64,000 bases of DNA from Polydactylus sextarius (lineage: Eukaryota > Chordata > Actinopteri > Polynemidae), in the NCBI GenBank assembly GCA_016801845.1, contig CM028918.1, positions 19,032,001 through 19,096,000 on the forward strand, written 5' to 3'. Of the stretch, positions 46,831 to 58,800 are shown one piece after another. The notes under the pieces were generated by a model. The model searched no databases, was not told where the DNA came from, and was given only the letters and a program-made list of their open reading frames with translations. Made by a program: the position numbers and the translations under genes. The first letter of the stretch is position 1. Each line of letters starts with the position of its first letter.

Positions 46831-49800
46831 GTAAGACAGTTTTTATTTGATCTCTTGTTGGTTGGCACTGTGCATGCTTTCACAGCTATGTGTCATTTGT
46901 AGCTACTGTACATGTATGTAGTGAGGTTGATGATCATGTGCACAAATGTTACAGTGGAAACTGAAGGATGAGGCAGAGCTGTGAGTGTTTGTCCTGCGTG
47001 GACTCAGACTTCTCTGGTGACTTGGTGACCTTGGTGATCAGTCCCACTTTGTCTTCATGGATGCATGTGTTTGTGTCATCAGAGGAACCCCCGGGCTAAA
47101 GCTCAGATGGGTTCTGAATTAATATCTCCTCAACTGTCGTGCCCCTCCCTGACAGTGCCCTGAGGAAAAGCAGCTGCCAAATGTTGAGCAACAACCCTAC
47201 AGAGAAAGAGGAACACAGGCAGACCACAATAGACACAATAGTAAAATCTTGAGAACCCATACAGGACTGTTGATATACAGGCCACTGCTCACTTAGTATG
47301 GCTGCAAAGGATCCCCAGGCCACTGTTTGTTTGGCTGCACTGTAAACCAACACAAGAGTTTAAAAACAGAAAAGTAAGTAGTAGCAGTAAATGTATTTGT
47401 TGTTTCTGTTTCCAACAAAACTCATTAAAATTAAATTAGCTTTCCATTATCTCCAATTAGGTGTCACCAAATAACAATGACCTAAAATTTTATGAGCTCC
47501 AAAATCCCTATGGTGTGTTCAGACAGCACTGGAAGCATGCTTTGCCTTGCGTTACTCGCACAAGTATAGCTGTTGGATTTGGGGTTTTTTTTCAGAATCT
47601 AATATAAAATATTCACCCCCAAGAGCCAGAGAGATCATCCCTCCTGAAAACCAGCTGTGCTGCCATAGCCACAACCAACAGCTGGAAAACAGTAACAGAT
47701 CCATATGCTCAGAACTCACCTGGTAGTCCTGCTGCTTCTCTGACTCTGAGTCCTCTGATGTTTGACTCAGTCTCTATAAATTACAGAAGTTGTATCATGC
47801 AACTCAAGGTGTCCAAGCACAACCTTGATAAGCTCCTCCTCCATTTCCTGATTCTCACAGACTGCTCAACTCGTTGATGCCACCTGGCACAAATACAATA
47901 TTCGGATAACACAGAAAAAAAAATAATTGTGCATTTCATCTCCACTCATCTTTAGGATTTTCTTTATACATTGAACTGTTTTTGTCATGATTTACAGAGG
48001 TGGAAAGCAGGGACATGGAGGTTGCAGTGACAGGTGTTTTACCTGCCTCCAAGTCTTTCCCTGCCTGTCATGAAGAATGCATGAATGTTTTAGAATAATG
48101 TCATCAAACATAATCTGGGGTTTCTGAAAACCAACAAAGTAAATGTTTTGCATTGCATTGCATTACTTACCAGATCATGTGATGACAGCCACAGCATGTG
48201 ATGAGCTAATATAATCTTATAGAGTGATGGATTGGATAACAGTCTTTCTGGTACAGTGGATGAAATCACATGTCAGTATTCTGTACATGTGGTCAGCCTG
48301 TGCAAATAGATATAACATGATGTCAGCCCATCAATACACTGAAACTTCATCCTTTTATAGAAATGTTCTTCTACACTGTGACTGTCGTTATGTGGATGTG
48401 GTGGTTGCTTCTGTGGTTAAATTGTGTTCACCAGCTCCATAGAAACACACTAAAGAGCTGTAATTCCTCCCATCCCAAATGTAAAGTGGCTATATAATGA
48501 CAGTAGTCCTTGCAAATGATTGATGTAATGGCATATCCTGAGAAAATGGGATCTAAGTCAAAAATACATAAGAGAATGTGAAGATAAGCAATCTCCAAAC
48601 ATGGCAACACTAAACCACTGCAGTTAATTTCTAAAGCACATGTTTATTTCTCATTGTGTGAGCTTTCTGAGTTGAGGGTCTCTGGAGACCAGGCCTCGCC
48701 CCTGAAGCCAGATTGTCTGTGCCGTTATTGAGTTAGGATGAGATTCTCATGACCCATGGTCTGCACAAATACCGTGGGTGTTTGGAGGAGTTAGCATGAC
48801 TAAATCCTGTGTCTGTGCCCCTTGTCAGTGTCAGGGAAAGAAACAAAAAGGAAATGAGATCAAGCCTGAACATTTAATCAGTTCAATTCTGCTCTTTTAT
48901 TAAAAGTCAAGGCTAATTTAATGAAATGTAACATTCTAGAGCGCGAACTGTGTGTCGGGGCGTTCCTACCCTTTTCTAAATGCAGAAGAAGAGGAATAGC
49001 TGCGCAGTTAAGAAACTGCATGAGCACAGAATATGTTGACTTTGGACATCAATCAGTTGTAGAGCTAAATCCTGTTTCTGTGCCTGATAGAAGTACTTTT
49101 TAAGTGGCTCTGTATTGCAGAAGTCGAGCCCAACTGTTTATCATACAAACACATGCGAAATACTGTACAATTATAAACAGTGTCAGATAAGAACATAGAC
49201 TGGATCATTGGCAAAGACGTGACAAACTGTGAGAGACTAAATAACACGTTGAATGCCATCTTTGTTCTCTGCTGTGGTGGGTACAGTGCGAGGGCAACAG
49301 AAATAGTTCACATTACTGAGTTCACTCCAAGTAAAGGGATGTTGATGTCAACTGTTTTCATTTCCATGACAATTGAGAAATAAATTAGTCAGAGTCTTTG
49401 AAAATGTTATCCAAACTCTTAGATTCAGCGGCTATGAGGGAAATGAGGTTTCAAGTAAAAGCTCAACATGAGGGTAATTATTTGGCTAATTATTGGCTTT
49501 CTTTCTGGTAACAGGACAACAAGATATTAATCTTGAAGGCATATGTTTTATTAGATCAGGGCCAGGATTATTATTTGAAATGTGACTAAAATAAAGCAGC
49601 AAATGATATATTACATGATGATTCCATGATGATCAAAAATGTTATTACTCATTTAAGTGGAGTTCAGGCTCCATCTGCTCTATCTCCCTCCAACTCTAAA
49701 CTCCCTGTCCTGTAGGCTACTCCCCCATGTATACACTCTACAGCTGTTTGACCCATCATCGACTGTCACAAACATTAGCCTCAACCATTTCTAAACTCTT

Positions 49801-52800
49801 TTAAGTGGCTTTACAAACGGTAAATAGCCCTGGATCTCTGTGGTTTTCCCATAAACTTGTGGTTTATTACATCTAATGACTTGGACTACCATTTGGAGAC
49901 ATTTTGTTTTCTCTTTGAGCAGCAAATCTATTTGCATCACCGCTTAAATGGTATTTACTGAGAGACACTGGGGGTCAGGGAGACCACAGGAAAAAACACT
50001 GCTGCTGGAAAAATCTGTGCTGCTTGATGTTTCGCACTCATTGTCCCACATAAGCACATCTTTGTCTCACAGCACATTGGTGAATAAATCAAGGGAAAAT
50101 ATGATTCTCATGTAGACGTATGATAATGTATCCACTGTAGATATGTCTGGAGAATGTTCCATCTTCAGTTATTTGGGAAACACAGCATCAGTGTCCAGTT
50201 TAATGGTTAGAACAAGGAAGTTACAGTATGGACTTCTTACAGACAGCTACAAACAAAGCACTATTGTAAGTACACTTGTATGTCTCACTGTGGTGCTGCT
50301 TCAAAGGGCTGTGTGTGTGTGTAGGGGGGGACAATCTCTGACATCACACCATCCTGTGAAACCATGGTGAACAAACATCAGACAGGATGCAGGTTTTAAA
50401 ATGACATTCTGTAAATGGGAGGGAGTTGCAAGTCAGAGGAGCTTCTCACACATCACTTCGTACAGTTACAATTTTAAGAAGTCATATTTTGCCTGAAACA
50501 TTTTTGGTTTAATGCTTAAAAATAAACCATAATTTCTATAAAATCTACAATGCCTTGGGCTACACAAATAAGCTTGCTCTCAATTACAAATTAGAAATCC
50601 AAACAGATATTGTTACATTGTTTATAAGATTCACCAGAGGATGAATCCTCAGTTATATGGACACTGACTTTTCGCGTGACTTTGGAACAAAATAACAACA
50701 AGAAACTGCAGATGGAACCACTTTATTACTGAAGTTCTTCTTGTGTTGCACTTTGTTTTTCTTCACTAAGCATTCACATTTGTGTCCCTACTGCAGCTTT
50801 GTTCGAAGGGATATTTCCTCAGTGAGAAAGACATATGCTTACCATGCAACTGTAAAGGCCATGCTGATTACTGTGAAGACATCACCGGCGTTTGTATTGT
50901 AAGTCTCCGGTGTTGATCAACTACTTCATTTTCATATGAACATCATTTTTATTTGTATTGTGAGATGTCAGGTGCCAAAAGTCGAATGTTTCCTTTACAG
51001 AACTGCAGGAACCACAGGACAGGTGACTTCTGTGAAATGTGTGAAGACGGTTACATGCTGACACTCAGCTCAGACAGACGACAGACTTGCCAACCTTGCG
51101 CCTGCCCTCTTCCAATCCCCTCCAACAAGTAAGACACTCTGCTCTTGTTTCTGCACTGCTGTGCTGGCAAGCAGTGTATAAGTCTCTAAAACTCTCTCAT
51201 TGTGTGTCTGGGCTAGTTTCGCAGTGCACTGTAACACAGGAGGTGCCATTCTCCGGTGTAAGTGCCAAGACGGCTACGCTGGACATAACTGTGAGAGGTC
51301 AGTGCTGACAAGGCTTTTATGTAGTCTGTGCACATTCAATCGTTCTCAAAACCACAAAAATTGAACACACAAATGTCTCCTTGTCTCCAAGTTATTTAAA
51401 TTACAAACCCAGTTATTAAAAACTTGCTTCTGTAGCACTGAAGGTCACAGGGAGGATCTTTGATCTGCGGTGCATGGATTTTTCTTCAAATTTTTCATTG
51501 CAACCGACAATAATATTGTCCATTCTCCATCCAGGTGTGCCCCAGGTTACTATGGCAACCCCATGGAGATCGGCAATTCCTGTAAGAGGTGTGATTGTAA
51601 CGGCAACTCCGACCCCAACCTAATTTTTAGTGAGTGCCACAACGTGACGGGCCACTGCCAGCACTGTTGGGGAAACACTGCCGGTGCCAACTGTGAGAGG
51701 TGTGCCCCGGGTTTCTATGGCGACGCCATCAGTGCTAAGGACTGCAGAGGTGGGGGCGATGACTGCACTCAGACTTGAGGGTTGTTTGATGTTGTATGAA
51801 ACCTAAACAATTCTACATTTGGATCTAAAGATAGACATAAAGCAGTATGTACAGCGAAGGCTGGAATGCAGCCACTCTGATTGACTGTTTACTAATTTCT
51901 ATTGTTCGAGCCACCAATGGGAATTTAAGGAATTATCTTCATTGTTTTATATTTAATTATTCATTAAACATTATTGAGCAAAATGTTGTAATAATGTAAT
52001 GATATGTTGTTAGTTTTTCATTTGCACATTGTGGTCTATATGTAATCTGAACACTGTTCAATGGAGCAACAAGACAAGGTCACAATTCAGGATCAGGGAT
52101 TACGATACGACTTACGAGGCCCCATGACTCTAAAAATAACTGTGCTTGTGACGTCATTTGACCTCTAAAGTTCTCATCACTGCATATGTCCCGTGTCTGT
52201 CCCAGAGTGCGAGTGCAATCAATGTGGCACCTCTTCATGCGACGACAGGACAGGAGTGTGTCACTGTAAACCAGGTGTCACTGGACGATATTGCGACCAG
52301 TGTGAGGTGAGCAACATGTGGTGACTAAGAGAGTTCATGTGAATCTGAGAATCTTTTAACTGCAAATCAATGAAAGCAGGATCATACCTAAAAAGAAGTA
52401 AATAAATAAAAGCAAATGAAGGTTTCAAAAACATTAATTCTTTGTTTGTGACATTTGACAGTTTCTGCTGAAGTAGAATCACATTATCAGTTGAGGTACA
52501 GAGAGTTTGAAGTTTAAGTTGAAGTTTTAATGAGCTTAAAGTAGTTGATGTGTCAGTTGAAGTGCAAGCACCAGAAGTGCTGGAAGCAACTGAACTGGTC
52601 GGTGAAGTAATAACTGAACAGATGAACTCTCATTTAAATGGTATGACATTTAAAAAGAAAATCTACTGAACTGAACAAAAACTGAAAGCACTTGAAATGT
52701 CTGATGGGGAGTTAAGGTGTGTTAAAAACACACAGTGTTTGAACTGCCACAGTGGCAGTTAAGCGTGAGAGCTGAGTATGAGTATGAGTTAAGTATGAGA

Positions 52801-55800
52801 GCTGAAAGCAGTGGATTTGTCAAAATTGCCAGATAGACCAGTAACATTACAACAACTCACAACAATGTTTCATCAGTGTTTTTCAAGATGGACTTTAGTA
52901 GGCAGATGTTGAGATCTATCTGTGCTTTTCCTTCAGGAGGGCTACTCAGGTTTCTCCAGCTGTCAGGGCTGTAGAAGGTGTGAATGTGGTCCAGCTTCCC
53001 TTCGCCCCAGATGCCATCCCCTCACCCACAGCTGTCCGTGCCGCCCGGGAGCCGGAGGTCGTTACTGCGAGCGCTGTCTCCCAGGTTACTGGGACTACAG
53101 CCCCTCCGGCTGTCAGAGTAAGTCATCTGTCACACAACATGTTCAATGTTCTCTTACACTTTAGAGTTCAACCACTCCAACATTTGTTGAAACATCCAGT
53201 GTAGATAGAGCTTTCCCAGGGAAAAAAAGCTGCAGTGTGGGTTCACATTCCCACACCCACAAACACAGTAGTGCAAATAATGTTTAAAGAAGCATCTGTT
53301 GAGAGCTATAACCCAGTGGCCGGAGAGCTGGGCAATGACATCACTGTGCAACCCGAATCCGTACACACAGACAGCTGCTAAAACCATCAGTTCCACACAC
53401 AAGAGGCCATGAAACAGATGTGCGGGCCTGAAGCCAAGATGCCATCTGTGGCTCTTGATATATATTTGGTAACTGCATTGACCTGTGACTACAGCTGATA
53501 ACAAATTTAAATGAATGTGGAGAAGTTTCTGTGTTTCTCTGTGTAATAAAATGCCTCTTTTTTTGCAGAGTGTGATTGTGAGAGTGGTCACTGTGATATG
53601 CACACAGGAGAGTGTATGACCGAGGCTGCAGTCAACATGTGCAACATCAGTAAGTGGAGTTCATGAACTTCTGTTTGACAATCACAAATGGAAATCAATT
53701 CACATTTCCTCTTTATGTTTAGGTTGTGATGAGTGCATTTGGCATCTGATCGGGGACTTGCGTCTGTCCAACAAGACACTTGACCAGCTTAAAGTTGGAG
53801 TGTTGAACATCTCTACTGGAGCCGCTGCTAACGACAGGCTCAAATACTATAATTACACTGCGCATCGACTGCAGGTAAATGCATATAAAAGCAGTGTAAA
53901 TGCAAGTAAATTACAAACCAACCAATCCACAGAGAACTGTAACCAGATCTAAAGTCCCCTCAGCTATAAGCTTTTCATTTCAATGTTTATGTTGCTTTGA
54001 GATGTTCACCATTGCTAATTAAGTTTAATGCAGTCTGATGCATGGATTGAATTTCTTTTGAATTTCAGACTCAATTTCAAGCATGGAAAAACAAGTCATC
54101 TGAACTGAAGACACAGACTGGGGAACTGGAGGAGGCAACAGATGCTGTGGTGTTGGAAATCAAACAGCTGGGAGAGTCGGTCAGCAAAAGTCAATCTTTA
54201 ATTTTATTTAATGCACTACCATTTAAGAGACTACTGAACTTAAATTCTAAATATATCAGGCATCAGTGCTATAACTTTTCTTAGCAGGGTTTCGCCTTAT
54301 TTATAACACTGAGAGTCACAGTGTCGTCTTTATGAGGAAGTGAGTTTCATAACTGATTGATGCAGCCAGAGCATCAAGCATTAAAGCAACTAATCATTAA
54401 TTAGTTTGTGTGGTGTTCCACAGGAGAGTGTGGTGGAGACTTTGGGCAATACAATTGATAACGACACGCTGGAGACTTTAACTGTGGCCGAGCAGCTCAA
54501 CTTAAACCTCACTGATCTTAACATTCGCATTGAAGGTAAAAAAGAGTTCTCAGACTCTTTTGTACCATTAGTGTCTTTCATACATTTCTCACAATTTATG
54601 TAGTTGTATTGTTTGAAAGAATCGTGTGATTCCTTAACTTTCACTTAACATTGTGGTGTCACTCAGTCCCTGATATGCAGGGTGCATGATATATCGTATT
54701 CATGTGTGTTAATGCACATTTTTGTGCGCGTGTGCACAGAGATGATCCATGATTGGGAGCTGTACAGCATTCAGCAGGATGTGGATCCAGAGGTGGTCAG
54801 ACGTAACACTGAGACGGCTCAGGGAATGGTGACCTGGATGAGGAAACTGGACCTGTCTCCACGAGAGCCCATTGCAACAGACGAGTCAACTGAGGCACAT
54901 GACTGTGAGGACACATGTTCAGAAGTACAAACACAAAAACAGAAATGTACATGTGCTAAAATGTATAATAACAGAAGTCATAACCGAACATAGAAATAAA
55001 ATCAGCAACCTGGGGTTTTTATTGCAGTATCCAGCCATTCATGTTTTTTGTCTTTTTTTTTTTGGTTTTTTGGGTGATAAATTTCACTTTTATTTACAAG
55101 CTACAAAAAAATCAAGAACATCTGCTAGGTTTTTCTTCAGTTTGCCAGAATAGATAAATTTTTCCAGTCCACTATGTAGGAGTAGCAGTGACAGCTAAAA
55201 TTTCAGCATATCAGTCACCAGAACAGAGAAACTGAGAGAGAAACAGAGATCAATATGAACTGCAACAACACCAGGTGCCACTATGCTGTGCCACAACATG
55301 ACAGATGTTCTGGTGCCAAATGAAACAGGACATACGTAAAGATATTTGCATTTTACATTGACTTCAAATGCAATTTGTTGTGAAAACACCTGTAGAGCTA
55401 GAGTGGCCAAAAGTCACAGAATAATGTTGTGTAGAATGTATCCCTCTAGTTATCTAGAGCAGTTATCCTTATAGTCTATTTAATATTTTATCATGAATAT
55501 ATAATCTCAGCTGCTCTTTCTGAGCAACAAAAAGAGGGAAAAATGGAAAAACAAGCATAGTGCATATGAGTCTGTCTTTACAAATACTGTTTGGATGAAT
55601 ATGTATCTATGAAAACACAGGCACAATATAAACACACAATGTACTTCACTCAGCAACAGTGACACAGATAAAACTGTTTTGGCCTTAGAGTCCACAGTAA
55701 CACACCCGGAGTCACTCAAGTGTAGCACTAATGCTGATGAAGTAATGGTATCTTGTGTCTGATTGTGTTCTCAGTGCTTCGGCGTATCCGTCAGTTGGAG

Positions 55801-58800
55801 AAGAAGTTGATGGGCACTGACAGTCACATGCCACCCGTCAGTGAGGCTCTGTCCCGTTTCTCCAACAAACTGTCAGCCGCTCAAAGCTTCCTCCAAAAAG
55901 CAGCCAGCACCATCCAGGAGACGAAGGACAAGAACAGAGCCAGTATCCTCAAATTCCAGAGGAATGAGGTAGTTTCCCATGACCTCTGCACTCCCTCCTC
56001 TCTCATCTCTCCCCCAGCATTCCCATCTCATCCTGTGTTTGGCACCACGAATTTGTCCAAACCCAGGTCTGTTTCAGAGCTCACACTCTATCCTCTCTGC
56101 TCTCACAGATTGTGCTTACATGAGCTCCTTCTCTAAGCTCTGCCTGTTTTATCTCCACTCACAAACTTTCAAACATTGTTGAGTTATTCTCAGTCACACA
56201 AAGGTACATGGCGTTAAGGGACACAAGAAGAGGCTACTCTGTCAAATCCAGCATGAGGGAGATCTGGTTGTAGTTTGCCAGGCATGTTAGAGAATCTATT
56301 ACTGTGGTATTTAACTGCTGAGAGCAGAAACACAAAACCATCTGTGGGATCTTTGGACTGTTACATTATGAGGAGGCCCACATGGGGGAACAAGCAAAGT
56401 TGTAATGCAATTTTTTCCCATGACAATACTTAATGCCTACCCACAGAAATACACAATAATTTCCCATTATTCAGCCCACATTCAGCTTCTCTTGTCTCAT
56501 AGCGCATAGCGAACATTACAAACATTACGAAATACACATGCTAGATAGCAGAGGTGTAGTTGTGCAAAATATACACACTGTATTAAAGTCCACCCTTAAA
56601 ACCCAGTCACACCCAGTCACAAGTATCTAAAAGAATTTTTGCAGAATTTTGCAGAAAAATTAGTTCTTTTCTTTCTATCAGAGCATCTATAATGTCTGCC
56701 TTTATTAAGTAAAGTATTTTTTAAAATACTGTAAGAATTATATTAAAACATATTGTTCCATTGTAGTATGAACTGATTTGATGTAATAACTAGGTAGGAA
56801 AACCAGGCAGGTCAACCAGGTCTGCATATCCATATTCATATTTGTCAAATCACAATCGTGTAAAATCATTTGCACTTGGAATTTAGACACAGGAAGTTGT
56901 GATTCAGTCCTTGTTGGTGTGCCATATTTGACACTGTGGGTCTGCTGCCCAACAGAGCAGCTGCTGCTGGGCACTATTTGTGTATGCATGTGTTATCAGG
57001 AGAGAAGATCTCCATGATCAGGATCTCTGCTGTAAATCAATGCCATGAATGGCGAACTAACCAAACACTGAGCCTCTCCTAATCTGGGGCTCTTCCTCGC
57101 CTCAACACAGACCAGTCGACACCAGCTGCAGCCAGAGTGTGCACACTGCTGAGTAACCACAGCCAATCAAACCATCTCAGCACTGTGCAATACTTAGTCA
57201 TGCAGCCATCAAACAAAAGATGGCTGTGGGTAATGTCAACTTTCATCTCCAACATCCACATACCACCTAGGTAAACATGCTTCATGTACATTGATCTGAG
57301 GGTCTGCTATATTGATCTGAGGGTCTGCTGTGTAATATCATTTTAAAATTTCCTGTAGATCAATATTTGCTCTTAAGGCAGATTCAATGTGCATAACTTG
57401 CAGAAATGAAAGACAAAGTTGGGTGTCATCAGCATGGCAGTGTGGTTGTGCACTGAAAACCACAAATTGGTGTTTACACTGTTTTCATCCAGATAAAATG
57501 AACAAGTTGCCTCAATGGTGCATTTTCGTTACTCTGATAGGTGCTAGCTGTTTCCCTTTGTGTGTAGTTTTAATGCTAAGCTAATTACCTCTGAACTCTA
57601 GCTCCAAACTTAACACACAGACCTGAGGCAATTATCAATTGTCAGAATTAACTCTGAACTGGTAACCAAAGTGTCACTAAAAGATGAAAATAACAGATAA
57701 GTGACAAACTGTTGCTTAACAGACAGTATTTCATGGTGTCATGGTGAGCAAGACTCGAGGCATTTTAGACACTGTGCATATAATTGTAATGTCTCTAATT
57801 CAAGTCCAGCTGGGATCCTCCTTGTCATTTCATACATTCTTCTCTTGTGTTCTGTGTGATAAAGAAAAAAAAGTAATATGGTACAGGGGTAAGTTCTAAG
57901 GGTTGAGTTATTCCTGAATTACTGAATTTTGACAAGTACCGTTTCCCTGTATCCCCAGGCAAAGAAAAAGAATCTGGCAGAGGACCATGCTAATGTCAAT
58001 GACACACTGGAAATAGCTAGAGGCTTCATCTCTGACACAGAGAGGACTGTGGCTGAGGTGGATGCTTTGGTGCAGGTGAGGCCTACATTACTGTGACGAC
58101 CTGTGTTTTCCTGCACACACAGTAAGTTTCATAAGATCAGTTTAAGGTTGAGACTGGGAACAAGTCCAGTATCTTGCAAGTAAATTGTTTGTGTATCTGT
58201 GTTGTGTGTCTTCATCTGTGTGTACAGAATGTCACACAGTATCACGCAGCGATTGATGGTGCCAGTGACAAGCTAAAGGCGAAGACGGAGCGCCTCTCAC
58301 TGGCTGACAGAGATCTGGTCCAGAGTGCTGACGACCACGCTGTGGAGCTGGACAGACAGGCCAATGAACTGGAAGAGTGAGAATTCCTCCTGTATTAAAT
58401 TTCTTGATGCTGTTATTTATAGCACAGAGGACCTAAACATTAATTACTAATTGCTTAATTAACATAATCAAACTGTTTCCATATCCTGCTGGACAGGTAT
58501 TTGTGCAGTGACTTTGTCACAGTTTTTTGCAGAAGAGTTTCAGGAAACCAAGTAAAGAAATCATTGAAAGAGTAACTGGGAAAACACTGAGCCGAAAGAT
58601 GCTAAAGTTCTAACTGGTGGAGCTCTGCAAATGTTAAATTGAAGGGAGTCCTTTAATCCATTCCAGAAATAACATCCAGTTTCCATGATCACTCGGAATT
58701 TTTAATCCTGTTATATGCAATAGAAACTCTGAAACTGAGCTGTCAAGTATACTATCCTGTCTCCTGCAGGGATCTGAGAGCCAGTGATGCCAATGGGTTT

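Larger units (their letters stand above)
51750..53568 (+). other. lama4: lama4 introns 5, 6 and 7 flanking the extra LE cassette
   Basis: Introns of 456, 630 and 451 bases around exons 6 and 7. Intron 6 has an irregular run of AGTTGAAGT-like words (about 52490-52700) and a near repeat of GTTAAGYRTGAGAGCTGA at about 52757 and 52787. No additional exon seen. Confidence 0.6.

Noticed and set aside
51470..51778. Reading the long frame around exon 5 as a separate intronless gene
   Set aside because: The laminin similarity starts exactly at the CCAG acceptor at 51534 and ends at the donor at 51750; the extra residues are intron.
53154..53603. 149-codon open frame on the minus strand
   Set aside because: It lies antisense over lama4 intron 7 and exon 8, and shows no domain or composition expected of a protein.
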